Counted from the first letter of the stretch, positions 1-11,645 are shown. The stretch: 64,000 nt of DNA from Arcuatula senhousia (GCA_963971305.1 OZ020313.1:57484203-57548202); one strand, 5' to 3'. Numbers and translations: made by a program. Notes: generated from the letters alone by a model not told the origin.

Positions 1-3000
1 GATCGTCCTGTGAATGTTTTAGATCTGAAAATATGGTTTGACCTGATTTTAGAGAATTTGGCTTAGTTTTAGTTGGATTTGGTAAGGAATATGTTTTATT
101 AGATGTAGGCAACACACGAGATAAAAAAAATAAACAAACAAAAATAAAAAACACAACTGAAAACGTGCTACATGGAAAAAGAAGATTAGGAGAAGCACAT
201 TGCTACAGTCAACACTGAATACATGGTACATGTAATAGTCTGGTAACAGATCAATGCAATTATTGGTTAATAGGAACTTAATCTAAGCATGTTCAAAATT
301 GTGAAAATTATTTAAAGAAGATTGGCACTAAAAACAAATCTATTTCTGCAGCATTTGTAAAATGATTTCCATACAATATTAATATATGATGTAAAAATTT
401 TATCTGTTATCAAATTATAGAATAGTAAATTTCTTTTTGTTTTAAAACATAGTAATAATTAAAAGTAATAGTAATTAATATAAGATTGATATAATTGCAT
501 AAACCTTGTCAACAGACTGATTGAGTGCAAACTACAATTACCTCAAAATCCTGCTCATCCAAAGGAAGGCAAAAGGAGAGAAGATAAAAAATATCAATCA
601 CCACAACACCAGCAAAATATATCTTACCTTCTTCATAACACGTTATTTAAGTATCTATAAGTGTGTTTATGACTTAAGATCAACTAAAAATTATATATAA
701 AAAGCAGGATGGGAAATTATTTGTAAGAATTCCATAAAAATCATATAACAAAAAAGGGTTTTGTTTACAAAAATAAAATAATTGTAACATACTTTCAGAA
801 GGGTTAGCCTGGGGGATGAGATCCAGCTAGAAGGGAATGTAAGGTTAAGCAGTAAAGTATCTTGGTTTATGGTATAAAAACCACTGGGTACTGGATAAAA
901 CTGAGCATTAATTTAGAATGCTTTAGAGTTATAGAGAAATGCAATTTCTATGAGTAACTAAAACATAGCAGTTATATATTGTTCTAAACTATGTATTTTG
1001 CTGTTGGTGTTTGACTGTAAGGGAAGCAAGGCAAACATTGTATGAGTTGTCTCCCTTTGCAATAGCTGTCCTTCTTGGCAGTGGGTGTAATAAATTGCAA
1101 TGAATGGGGAAAATGCTTTTACTTCTAGTTTTACTTAAGTAGTTAAAAGGGAATGTTAGACTTTGCTTGATTACATCTGCAACTAGGAGACAACTCAGCA
1201 TATATGAAAAGAGGGAATTGTTGGGGATCATGCAAACTATATGAGGATACAACATTTATTTCATTGTTACCACATTCTTTGGGGTCTTCATTAAAAATTC
1301 ATTAAATGTAATCTGCAGAAATTGGGGGAAAACGAAGATTAGTCAGCGGTATAATACATCAACTAGTTTTACAATGCAGAAATAAACAAAATCATCAACT
1401 AAAAATACATCATGCAATCTAAAAGTCTCATAGATCATGCAATGAACATTCATTAAAGGTTGAAATAAAACGAAAATAATTTGAACTTGTAATCCAAAGC
1501 AACACTAAAAATTAAGCCATGTAGCAAGTTTTTATTCTTTTGCATACATGTGTTGCCTTCTGATGTTTAAATCTCAATGTGCCTAGGTGTAAAAACATTG
1601 TGCAAACTCTGAAACAGTGTGAAAGTGATCCCCAGTCAATCCACATAGATATTATCTTAGAGACCAAACAAAACTTAGTAAATCATTGATCTAAATATTT
1701 CACAAGCAGCTATATATGGTGTATGCAGGTTTAGATTACTTATTATGATGGGACTATTAAATATAAGTATCACATAATAGATCAATATGGAAATTTGGAA
1801 GAAAGGAGGAGACATCTATACATCATTAAGTTAATTAAATTCTGATGTCATAAAAAAAACACGCTTATGTTCATGTTTAAAAGATTATTAATTCAAATTA
1901 CCGTGGGCGTGTATATGCCATTAACTGTGTATTAGTGTCAAAAATATATAAAAAAAACATGTGAAAATAAAAACATCATATGTCATTAACTGAATGAAAT
2001 GTTAAATGTAATTAAAATATGTCATTTAATGTGGCACATTTTAAATTGTTATTTTAAAAAAAATATGTGATTAATTGTGTAAAATGTTATAGAATTGTGA
2101 AATTTTGACATTTTATGAAAGCACTGTTAAATATTTATTGGATTTTTCTTTTAAAATATCTTTGAAGATTTTATTAAATGTGTGTAGAAATGTATTGATT
2201 TTTTATTTATTTATTTATTGAAACATATATTCTTGCACAAATTCATCATTTTTAGATTGCATTTCAATAGAAATAAAATTTTAAATGCTTTTTGTACATG
2301 TTTATGAAAAGGTCACATAATAAAATTCAAAATACTTAATGTAACAAATTGATTTATTCTAATCTATTAAAAGGTATAAAAGAAAATGGTTATATGAATT
2401 GGACGGTCTCTACATGCCTAACAAGGCATATTTGTGCTACAAGCTAAGAATTAGTCTCTGTCTGAATGGGTATAAAGTGTCACTGTCTATGAATGAATCT
2501 CTGAAAGGGCCATAGAAGTGCTACAAGCTATAGTCAGTCCATCTCTTAGGAGGAGGGCAATATTTGTGTCGAAAGCTAAGTATCAGTCTCTTAAGAGTGT
2601 GGGTTAAAGCCACATACTATGAATCAAGACTTTCTCTAAGAGGGCTATAAAAGTCCCAAAAGCTATGAATCAGTCTTTCTCTTAGGTGCCATATTGGTGC
2701 CACAAGCTAAGTCTCAGTCACTAAGGGGCCACTTATGGGTCATATTTATGCCAAAAGCTATGAACCAGTCTCTAAGGGGCCAAATTTGTGCCACAAGCTA
2801 AGTATCAGTCTCTAAGGGGCCATTTTTGTGCCACAAGCTTAGTATCAGTCTCTAAGGGGCCATTTTTGTGCCACAAGCTAAGTATCAGTCTCTAAGGGGC
2901 CATTTTTGTGCCACAAGCTTAGTATCAGTCTCTAAGGGGCCATATTTGTGCCACAAGCTGTCTTATCAATAAGGGGCCATTTTTGTGCCACAAGCTAAGT

Positions 3001-3815
3001 ATCAGTCACTAAGGGTCCATAATTGTGCCACAAGCTAAGTATCAGTCTCTAAGGGTCCATAATTGTGCCACAAGCTAAGTATCAGTCACTAAGGGTCCAT
3101 AATTGTGCCACAAGCTAAGTATCAGTCTCTAAGGGTCCATAATTGTGCCACAAGCTAAGTATCAGTCACTAAGGGTCCATAATTGTGCCACAAGCTAAGT
3201 ATCAGTCACTAAGGGTCCATAATTGTGCCACAAGCTAAGTATCAGTCTCTTAGGGGCCATATTTGTGCCACAAGCTAAGTCGTATCACTAAGGGGCCATT
3301 TGTGTGCCACAAGCTATATACACCATGCTCTATTACAGTAAGTGCTCTACACCAGAAATCTAAATGTCATTGATGAGTAGTATAGTGTCATGCTGCTACA
3401 GTATAAACTAACAGGCTGTTTGGGGTTGGAAAACAAAAATCTTTAGAGGATTTTTCATGGATAATACTTTCTCAGATGGGCTCCTTGAATCTTGGATATC
3501 ATTAATTAATTGGAATATGAATGCAAAAGGCTGCAGAGTAATAAAAAGGGCTAATATACATTAGAAATATGTAATTTAAAAAGATATAACTTTCAGTTTG
3601 AATGCTGTGAAAAAATCTCTTCAGATGGAAACAACAGATCTTAAATTGTGAACAAGGCAGGGTAATATAACCTAATATTTTAGAAAAGTATACTACTCTA
3701 GCAGAAATTTTGAAACCTTACATTGGGGCAACCTACTTTATGACACATCCTGAGGTATCCATTTATAAAAAGGTGAAGGTAAAGGCTGCAGGAATATCTA
3801 TAGTGTGAATTATAC
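1..3815. other. Downstream of exon 28: no coding recognised
   Basis: AT-rich sequence with no open frame resembling the MADD tail on the minus strand and nothing convincing on the plus strand. It holds the 40-bp array at 2430-3315. It is either 3' UTR or intron. The frame at 989-1255 has no recognisable domain and is not supported as coding. Confidence 0.6.
2430..3320. repeat. 40-bp tandem array without exon content
   Basis: About 14 clear copies from about 2740 of a unit with gtgccacaagct and agtatcagtctctaagg, preceded by more divergent copies back to 2430. Neighbouring units alternate between cagtctct and cagtcact. I see no splice edge or coding match in it. Confidence 0.93.
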
Positions 3816-3922
3816 CTTGCTGTTCGCCAGGAGTAAACCAATGCCTTCCATACAGACTTGGAGTAATCCTCCCTGGCCAGACTTCAGATCCTGAACAGGA
3901 AATTCACCCCCAAGTTCTGTAG
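3816..3922 (-). CDS. Madd: Madd exon 28: last recognised coding exon
   Basis: 107 nt, phase 1 in, 0 out, residues 1507-1542. Reads [20 protein letters not shown] then [16 protein letters not shown], matching [21 protein letters not shown] of vertebrates. The 3' edge AAG|GTATAA can be a donor; reading through instead gives one Val codon and then TAA. Vertebrate MADD also has short isoforms ending here, so either a retained intron or a downstream exon outside recognition is possible. Confidence 0.93.
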
Positions 3923-4330
3923 CTAAAATCATAAATCAAATGGTTATAATCACTGATCCTGAACAGGAAATTCACCACCAAGTTCTGTAGCTAAAATCAT
4001 AAACCAGATTTAAATAATCACAAATCCTGAACAGGAAATTCACCCCCAAGTTCTGTAGCTAAAATCATAAATCAGATGGTTATAATCACTGATCCTGAAC
4101 AGGAAATTCACCCCCAAGTTCTGTAGCTAAAATCATAAATCAAATGGTTATAATCACAGATCCTGAACAGGAAATTCCCCCAAGAGTTCTGTAGCTAAAA
4201 TCATGAATTAGATGGTAATAATAACAGATCCTGAATTACCCAAATTAACCGTTTTATACCTGTTTTTGGTATTGTATTCTGAACATGAAATTCACCACCA
4301 AGTTCTGTAGCTAAAATCATAATGGTAATA
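3885..4330 (-). repeat. 68-bp acceptor-spanning tandem array, intron 27 / exon 28
   Basis: Six to seven copies of about 68 bp, the outer ones eroded. Each includes the exon 28 start (codons for [11 protein letters not shown]), the acceptor ATGATTTTAG and AT-rich intron. The authentic edge is the copy at 3887-3922. Confidence 0.95.
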
Positions 4331-4848
4331 GTTATCCATAATACTTATATGTTAATACAATGTTATAATTTTTCTCTATGATAATTTCTGTTGATTAATT
4401 CCCTTGTGTATCTATGTATTGAGGTTTATAATATCATACTTCATTCATGGAAATCTAAGTTAAACCTTAAGGCAAATCTCAGATTAGGGTCAGACAGAAC
4501 AGATGTAACAACAGACCAATACTCTGTATGTACCTCTATTTGGCTGGAGCACCTGAGTTCACTCTTGTTACGACTTGAGTTTACTTTGTTTTTTTCTGTT
4601 CGGTTTATTTTGTGTTTTTTAACGTTTTGTATTTCCTCGTGCTGTACTTGTTTGTGTTTACTGGTTTTGTTGTTGCCCTTGACTTTAGACACTAGAATGC
4701 CTCATTGGTGCCTCTTTGCTTCTTTTGAAGATGGTCACATTTAATGAACCTCCCATTTAATCATTTCTAAAATCTTCCCCCAGAAAATCCTATAAGTGTC
4801 TTTTATTTTCTTTCTGGCACATAAACTTTTTATGTAGGACATATTTAC
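4331..4848. other. Rest of intron 27, nothing seen
   Basis: Unique-looking intronic DNA. The overlapping open frames on both strands at 4391-4744 have no recognisable domain. Confidence 0.6.
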
Positions 4849-4921
4849 CTGGAACTTTTCCATTGTTCCTTGCTGCAGCTTTTTCCATGGCTTCTTTAAC
4901 ACAGAAATATAATTCACGACA
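4849..4921 (-). CDS. Madd: Madd exon 27
   Basis: 73 nt, phase 0 in, 1 out, residues 1483-1506. Reads CRELYFCVKEAMEKAAARNN, equivalent to CRELYYCVKDSMERAAAR in vertebrates. Acceptor CTACTTTCAG, donor CCAG|GTAAAT. Confidence 0.95.
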
Positions 4922-5282
4922 CTGAAAGTAGATTAATGTCTTTTATTTGTACATGTGTCAAATCTTAGATCAGTATTATGAAAATAAGAGGTTGTACTTC
5001 CTGGATTCCATAAAATAAAAGCAAACATTATTTTGTGAAAGTGACATAAACTTTTCGTATATTTGTGATATACAACATTTTTAAATGTTTCAAGAAAACT
5101 AATAAGATTCATAAGTACAAGACACAACCTACATAAAACTGAGGCAATATAATTATAGCCAATTACAGCATTCACAGGGGGCAGTAAAATTAAATATTGT
5201 AAATGAAAGATAAAAGAAAAACACAGTAATTAAGTAAAAAAAAAGCAAATGACAGTTTAATCTAGGAAACAAGATACAATAG

Positions 5283-5708
5283 CATACATGTGACGGATCC
5301 GTGATGAAAAAGCTGGAGATTTTGATTTTTTTGGCTGGAGATTGGCCGAAAAAGCGGGAGATTTTTAACGCTCATTAAAATTGCATTTCAATGTCAATTG
5401 AGGACGCTGGCATGTGCCAAATATACATGGCTTCACTGATTAATCTCCAACTGTTTATACCATCATCAGGTCAATTATGGCAATAAACCTTTAATTAAGA
5501 CCTTTACCTGTTAAATTAACGTCTGCCTCATTGACAAACCCCTAAAACACCGGAAATGTTTTATGACTGAACAATTAAAATGTCTATAAAACTAAAATAT
5601 TGTCATGTCTCGAAAAAGCGGGAGATTACACAAAAAAGTCAGGAGAACAGGAGATAGATCAAAAAGTCGGGAGATTTCGTCTCCCGGCGGGAGAATCACA
5701 TGTATGCA
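5283..5708. mobile_element. Non-autonomous TIR element
   Basis: Bounded by a perfect 12-bp inverted repeat, gcatacatgtga and tcacatgtatgc. Inside are repeated aaaaagcgggagat-like motifs and no coding. Probably a MITE-like element of a high-copy family; the family is not named. Confidence 0.65.
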
Positions 5709-5725
5709 ATAGATACAACTTTTTT

Positions 5726-6270
5726 TGTCCCCCGCCGCAACGCGTCGGAGGGACTTAGTAATGGTCTCCGTCCGTCCGTCCGTCTGTCCGTCACGTTTTT
5801 TGTGGGTGCAACTCCTCAGAAACTACTGAAAGGATATTGCTGAAACTTTACACACTGATAGGGTACAATTAGTAGATGATCATCCCATATATGAAATTTT
5901 CAAAATGGCCGCCCTTTCCATGGAAACGGAAGAAAGGTCAAAATATAGGACATTCAATATCTCGGTTACCTAGGTAAAGCAAAAGGTACTCTATAATAAT
6001 ACGAAAAAAAGTTTGAAACAATATTTATAGTTTTTGAGTTATTTACGAATTTGTGATTTTCCGGTCCAAAAAATGGGACTTTGTCATACATGTATCAAAC
6101 ATTTTTGTGGGTGCAACTCCTCGGATACTACTGTACGGATGTTGCTGAAACTTTACACACTGATAGGGTACTGTCAATAGGTGATCATCCCATATTTTGA
6201 CAACCTATTTCTATAGAATATATTGCTTGAATTGACATACAACACAACTTTTATGCGGCGGCGGGGGACA
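5726..6270. mobile_element. Non-autonomous element with GC-rich TIRs
   Basis: Starts tgtcccccgccgc and ends gcggcgggggaca, inverted copies. The interior holds ccgtccgtccgtc and two partial copies of a segment starting gtgggtgcaactcctc. No coding. It lies about 17 bp from the preceding element. Confidence 0.7.
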
Positions 6271-6299
6271 CATGGCTACGCGTAGCAATCTTGTTTGTG

Positions 6300-6620
6300 T
6301 GTAGAACTGCTGAGTTGTACTTTTTGTTTTAGGTTTCATTTATCAGTTTACAAGATATATCCACCTTTTTCATGTAAAACTGCTTAATTTGTACTTTTTC
6401 TCAATGTTTTAGCCACAGACAGAGAATTTTTTTTATAATACTAGAAAAACCCACCTTTTTAGTGTAGAACTGATTGAGTTGTACTTTTTCTCTACAAGAT
6501 ATACCATCCTTTTTAGTATAGAACTGATTGAGTTGTACTTTTTCTCTCAGTGACAAGTTTACAAGATTTACCCACCTTTTTAGTGTAGAACTGATTGAGT
6601 TGTACTTTTTCTCCATGCTT
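6300..6620 (-). repeat. Degenerate donor-spanning repeats, exon 26 / intron 26
   Basis: Four copies of the exon 26 end (codons for [12 protein letters not shown]) at irregular spacing of about 55-89 bp; a fifth, more eroded one starts near 6300. Two downstream copies keep GTGGGT or GTGGAT; the copy at about 6508 has GAT in place of the donor GT. This is an older or less homogenised version of the arrays elsewhere. Confidence 0.9.
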
Positions 6621-6740
6621 CCTCCACAGACAGAGAACTTTTGTTTTAGGACAGTATGTCATATTGACTAACTTCTCGTACCACCATCGATCACAGATAG
6701 CACTGGTCACACTTCGTAGAATTATACAGTCATCACACAC
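6576..6740 (-). CDS. Madd: Madd exon 26: PH-like region
   Basis: 165 nt, phase 0 to 0, residues 1428-1482. Reads [10 protein letters not shown], then [20 protein letters not shown] and LNQFYTKK, a highly conserved stretch. The donor is AAG|GTGGGT, weaker than most in the gene. Degenerate copies of the 3' edge follow in intron 26. Confidence 0.95.
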
Positions 6741-7180
6741 CTAAAAATAGAATTGATGTTCATTATAAAAAATAGGATAAAATATAAAAGTGACTTTCAC
6801 AGTCACAGTCAAGTTGGCCAGACATTAGTCAAAGCTTTTAAGACTGCCATTTTAAGTATATGACATTTTTTGGGTTAGCTGTTTGTACATCAATGACAAC
6901 TGATGAGTACCAGATGTTACCCATGATGCACCAGTTGTAACAATCTATTCTATAACATATCTATTGTATCCTCTTGGTCTACCATTAAAGCTGTTACAGC
7001 CATAAGCTGGTTATTAATATTACATTCTAATCTATGGCCAATTGCACAGTGGCCACCAGCAACCACTGGTAACATTTAAAAAAAAATGTTTAAATTGTAA
7101 ATTGTGCCACGTATTATTCCAAATCTCAGTAGCTTCTATTTTTAAAACAAAGTTTTCACACAATTGTTTTCATCTATTAC
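6741..7180. other. Intron 25, nothing seen
   Basis: AT-rich intronic DNA with no repeat or exon-like segment that I could recognise. Confidence 0.6.
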
Positions 7181-7288
7181 CTCCATAAAGAGCATATCTC
7201 CAGTATTGTCTGTTCCCCAGTGAACAGTGAATGATTGCTTCTGCATAAATCTGCTCCCAACTGGCTTTAGGTCTATATCATTACCATG
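7181..7288 (-). CDS. Madd: Madd exon 25: PH-like region
   Basis: 108 nt, phase 0 to 0, residues 1392-1427. Reads HGNDIDLKPVGSRFMQKQSF then TVHWGTDNTGDMLFME, matching the TFVVHAGTDTNGDIFFME block of vertebrates. Acceptor TTTCTTCAG, donor GAG|GTAATA. Confidence 0.94.
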
Positions 7289-7741
7289 CTGAAGAAACAA
7301 ACATATAGGGTCAATATTATACTATTCAACAAATTCACTATTATAAAACCAAAAAATATCTTCCTAACCACTGAATTCAATGTAGCTTTGAAATTTTGTA
7401 ATACAGTATTATATGAAATGTGACAGTACATAGAAAAATATACTGATGGTGAATGCTAGCACTACAGAACCTTCATGAATAGTTTTTCTGAGAAAGAGTT
7501 TAAGTGACCTTGATGTTGTACTGTGACCCTTAATTATGGTTATGGTTAGGGTAAAACTTTCATCACTAAAACAGCTAAGACCAATCAATGAAATCATTAA
7601 TGTAAAATATTCTTAAGCATCTGTATTGGAACTGTAGTAAACTTTGCCTTATAGGTTTAAAGATAATGAAAACTCAACTCTGCCACTCTATGTATAGAAA
7701 ATCCAAAAGTCTTGCCACCAAAATAAATATCCTGAACTACA

Positions 7742-8200
7742 ATCATGATAATACTTACAAGGTTAGCAATATTATACTTAACTATGATAATACTTACAAG
7801 GTTAGCAATATTATACTTAACTATGATAATACTTACAAGGTTAGCAATATTATACTTAGCTATGATAATACTTACAAGGTTAGCAATATTATACTTAACT
7901 ATGATAATACTTACAAGGTTAGCAATATTATACTTAACTATGATAATACTTACAAGATTAGCAATATTATACTTAACTATGATATTACTTACAAAATTAG
8001 CCATGTTATACTTAACTATGATAATACTTACAAGGTTAGCAATATTATACTTAACTATGATAATACTTACAAGGTTAGCAATATTATACTTAACTATGAT
8101 AATACTTACAAGATAAGCAATATTATACTTAACTATGATATTACTTACAAAATTAGCCATGTTATACTTAACTATGATAATACTTACAAGATTAGCTATA
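7742..8200 (-). repeat. 39-bp donor-spanning tandem array, exon 24 / intron 24
   Basis: About 12 copies of 39 bp. Each has the exon 24 end (codons for NIANL), the donor CTT|GTAAGTATT and intron ATCATAGTTAAGTAT. The period is 13 codons, and reading through keeps the exon frame open ([13 protein letters not shown] per unit), so each more distal donor would add 13 residues in frame. Two copies carry GTAAGTAATATC variants. Confidence 0.97.
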
Positions 8201-8404
8201 TTATCGAGTAAGAAGTTGATTTCCTGACTATGAGAGAGTCCAATATGAGACTTTCCCAGTAATCGTCGGACCTTCTTCCTAACTTCTTGTTTTTGTACCC
8301 GCATCATAACCATAAAAGCAACAATATTATAGAGAATAACAGACATTAGACGATCTTCGTCTTGTTCCAATCTCTTTCTCTCAGAATGTCCCAGGGATGT
8401 GTAT
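8188..8404 (-). CDS. Madd: Madd exon 24: death domain
   Basis: 217 nt, phase 2 in, 0 out, residues about 1319-1391. Reads [40 protein letters not shown] then [20 protein letters not shown]. This is the death-domain region that in the vertebrate protein binds the TNFR1 death domain. Acceptor TATATTTCAG, donor CTT|GTAAGT. Both edges are duplicated: a 39-bp array on the donor side and one partial copy on the acceptor side. Confidence 0.95.
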
Positions 8405-8435
8405 CTGAAATATAATTATATGTCAATACAGAATA

Positions 8436-8512
8436 GAACATAAGACAATCTTCATCTTGTTTCAGTTTCTTTCTCTCAGAATGTCCTAGTGAGGTGTTTC
8501 TATTAAAACAAA
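8436..8512 (-). repeat. Partial copy of exon 24 acceptor edge
   Basis: Reads [20 protein letters not shown] on the coding strand, preceded by TTTTGTTTTAATAG, so the copy retains a plausible phase-2 acceptor about 102 bp upstream of the authentic one. If that acceptor were used and the gap retained, the frame would shift into a stop within exon 24. Confidence 0.9.
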
Positions 8513-8748
8513 AATTCATTTCAATCAAAATATTTTTACAAAGAAAGCGTTATCAATTTCAGTCTAAAAAACTACCAAACTTTGCAGAGCACAAACATTC
8601 CCATTGTAATATTATAAGTTATTGTAGCTATAAATGTGAATATGTTTAGATGTTTTATGTCCAAGGACCTGCATTGTTTGATTCCAGGCATAGCTGAACT
8701 ATAATAAAACTGTGTTTTTCATTAGAAAGTTTGCCACATGTTACTGAC

Positions 8749-8869
8749 CTTTCCATCATTTCACCTGGTCCTTGGTCCATCCCAATGATATCCCTCTCCT
8801 GGGCCACAGCATCCAGATAGGCATCCTCCCAGAACTGCATCTGGTCCCACAGTCTGGACCGATCCTTCC
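8749..8869 (-). CDS. Madd: Madd exon 23: death-domain entry
   Basis: 121 nt, phase 1 in, 2 out, residues about 1279-1318. Reads [20 protein letters not shown] then [12 protein letters not shown]; near-identical to [16 protein letters not shown] and GMDQGP.EM in vertebrates. Acceptor CTATTGTAG, donor AAAG|GTCAGT. Confidence 0.95.
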
Positions 8870-8889
8870 CTACAATAGAGAGATATCTG

Positions 8890-10552
8890 TCAAGTCAAAA
8901 CAGTACATAAGACTAGACTGGTGCTTTAGTACATAAGACTAGACTGGTGCTTTAGTACATAAGACTAGACTGGTGCTTTAGTACATAAGACAAGACTGGT
9001 GGTACTAGACTGGTGCTTTAGTACATAAGACTAGACTAGACTGGTGCTTTAGTACATGAGACTAGACTGGTGCTTTAGTACATAAGACTAGACTGGTGCT
9101 TTAGTACATAAGACAAGACTGGTGGTACTAGACTGGTGCTTTAGTACATAAGACTAGACTAGACTGGTGCTTTAGTACATCAGACTAGACTGGTGCTTTA
9201 GTACATAAGACTAGACTAGACTGGTGCTTTAGAACATAAGACTAGACTGGTGCTTTAGTAAATAAGACTAGACTGATGCTTTAGTACATAAGACTAGACT
9301 GGTGCTTTAGAACATAAGACTAGACTGGTGCCTAAGTACATAAGACTAGACGGGTGCTTTAGTACATAAGACTAGACTGGTGCTTTAGAACATAAGACTA
9401 GACTGGTGCTTTAGTACATAAGACTAGAATGGTAGTACTAGACTGGTGCTTTAGTACATAAGACTAGACTGGTGATACTAGACTGGTGCTTTAGAACATA
9501 AGACTAGACTGGTGGTACTAGACTGGTGCTTTAGTACGCAAGACTAGACAGGTGGTACTAGACTGGTGCTTTAGAACATAAGACTAGACTGGTGCTTTAG
9601 AACATAAGACTAGACTGGTGTTACTAGACTGGTGCTTTAGTACATAAGACTAGACTGGTGGTACTAGACTGGTGCTTTAGTACACAAGACTAGAATGGTA
9701 GTACTAGACTGGTGCTTTAGAACATAAGACTAGACTGGTGGTACTAGACTGGTGCTTTAGAACATAAGACTAGACTGGTGGTACTAGACTGGTGCTTTAG
9801 AACATAAGACTAGACTGGTGGTACTAGACTGGTGCTTTAGTACACAAGACTAGGCAGGTGGTACTAGACTGGTGCTTTAGAACATAAGACTAGACTGGTG
9901 GTACTAGACTGGTGCTTTAGAACATAAGACTAGACTGGTGGTACTAGACTGGTGCTTTAGTACACAAGACTAGGCAGGTGGTACTAGACTGGTGCTTTAG
10001 AACATAAGACTAGACTGGTGGTACTAGACTGGTGCTTTAGAACATAAGACTAGACTGGTGGTACTAGACTGGTGCTTTAGTACACAAGACTAGGCAGGTG
10101 GTACTAGACTGGTGCTTTAGAACATAAGACTAGACTGATGGTACTAGACTGGTGCTTTAGTATATAAGACTAGACTGGTACTTAAGACTAGACTAGACTG
10201 GTGCTTTAGTACATAAGACTAGACTGGTGCTTTAGTACATAAGACTAGGCAGGTGGTACTAGACTGGTGCTTTAGAACATAAGACTAGACAGGTGGTACT
10301 AGACTGGTGCTTTAGAACATAAGACTAGACTGATGGTACTAGACTGGTGCTTTAGTATATAAGACTAGACTGGTACTTAAGACTAGACTAGACTGGTGCT
10401 TTAGTACATAAGACTAGACTGGTGCTTTAGTACATAAGACTAGACGGATGCTTTAGTACATAAGACTAGACTGGTGCTTTAGTAAATAAGACTAGACTGG
10501 TACTTTAGTACATAAGACAAGACTGGTGCTTTAGTACACATTTGTAGAGACC
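8890..10552. repeat. 26-bp tandem array in intron 22, proximal to exon 23
   Basis: Dozens of copies of a 26-bp unit, actagactggtgctttagta then cataag. Between about 9430 and 10140 they are organised as composite units with ggtggt spacers. The array starts about 30 bp upstream of exon 23 but does not include its acceptor or coding bases. Confidence 0.95.
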
Positions 10553-10599
10553 TATACACTACTCCAGTCTTCCCTTGACAAAACTTCATTTAAGAGTTA

Positions 10600-11327
10600 A
10601 CACTAAAGTATGTCTCGACTGCCGGCACCATCTGAAACAATTATTCTTTCTTACTTCCACTATATTTTGAATTTACATGGATTTTCAGTTTCTGAGATCA
10701 AAAGGTGTTTATAGAACTTAAACATTGCAAATATATGCAATAAAAATAATCAAAGTCACTCAACCGGAAAATCAAGGTCAAGGTCAAAAGATGGGGATGC
10801 AACTGAGCTAAGCTACTACTGGGGCATATGGATACCAAGTTTCATCAACCTAGGACCTATAGTTCTTGAGATATGGAGGTGCTCGCAAAACTTTTCCATT
10901 GCTATTATATGTATTGAAAATTGTCAAAGTCACTCAACCGGAAAATCAAGGTCAAAAGATGGGGATGCAACTGAGCTAAGCTACTACTGGGGCATATGCA
11001 TACCAAGTTTCATCAACCTAGGACCTATAGTTCTTGAGATATGGAGGTGCTCGCAAAACTTTTTCATTGCTATTATATGTATTGAAAATTGTCAAAGTCA
11101 CTCAACCGGAAAATCAAGGTCAAGGTCAAAAGATGGGGATGCAACTGTGCTAAGCTACTACTGGGGCATATGCATACCAAGTTTCATCAACCCAGGACCT
11201 ATAGTTCTTGAGATATGGAGGTGCTCATAAAACTTTTCCAAAAAGTTAACGCCGCCGTCGCCGCCGCCGTCGCCGCCGCCGCCGGTAAAGTAACACCTAT
11301 GTCCCGCTCTGCTTCGCAGGCGAGACA
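10600..11327. mobile_element. TIR element A, copy 1, with internal triplication
   Basis: Begins near tgtctcgactgccggc and ends gcaggcgagaca, an imperfect inverted pair. Inside are three tandem copies of about 170 bp (each with caaggtcaaaagatgggg and agttcttgagatatggagg) followed by a gccgcc run. No coding. It interrupts the 26-bp array region. Confidence 0.75.
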
Positions 11328-11645
11328 ATAAGACTAGACTGGTGCTTTAGTACATAAGACTAGACAGGTGCTTAAGTACATAAGACTAGACGGGTGCTTT
11401 AGTACATAAGACTAGACAGGTGCTTTTGTACATAAGACTAGACGGGTGCTTAAGTACATAAGACTAGACGGGTGCTTTAGTACATAAGACTAGACGGATG
11501 CTTTAGTACATAAGACTAGACTGGTGCTTTAGTAAATAAGACTAGACTGGTACTTTAGTACATAAGACAAGACTGGTGCTTTAGTACACATTTGTAGAGA
11601 CCTATACACTACTCCAGTCTTCCCTTGACAAAACTTCATTTAAGC
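11328..11645. repeat. 26-bp array remnant and duplicated flank
   Basis: The 26-bp array resumes directly after element A. The stretch at about 11480-11645 repeats 10435-10592 almost exactly, including the array end and the unique tail acacatttgtagagacc. Confidence 0.9.

Noticed and set aside
989..1255. 88-codon minus ORF as the missing MADD C-terminus
   Set aside because: No resemblance to the expected tail and no suitable acceptor and phase.
4391..4744. 117-codon plus-strand ORF
   Set aside because: Cys/Leu-rich translation without a domain, inside a Madd intron and overlapped by an open frame on the other strand; length compatible with chance.
7666..8370. Repetitive frames of 181 and 123 codons (+) and 237 codons (-)
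   Set aside because: Consequences of the 39-bp array. The minus frame is exon 24 read through its donor.
8890..10552. CRISPR-like regular array
   Set aside because: Units are contiguous 26-bp repeats without unique spacers, in a eukaryotic intron; the same applies to the 40, 49, 62, 68, 78 and 101-bp arrays.
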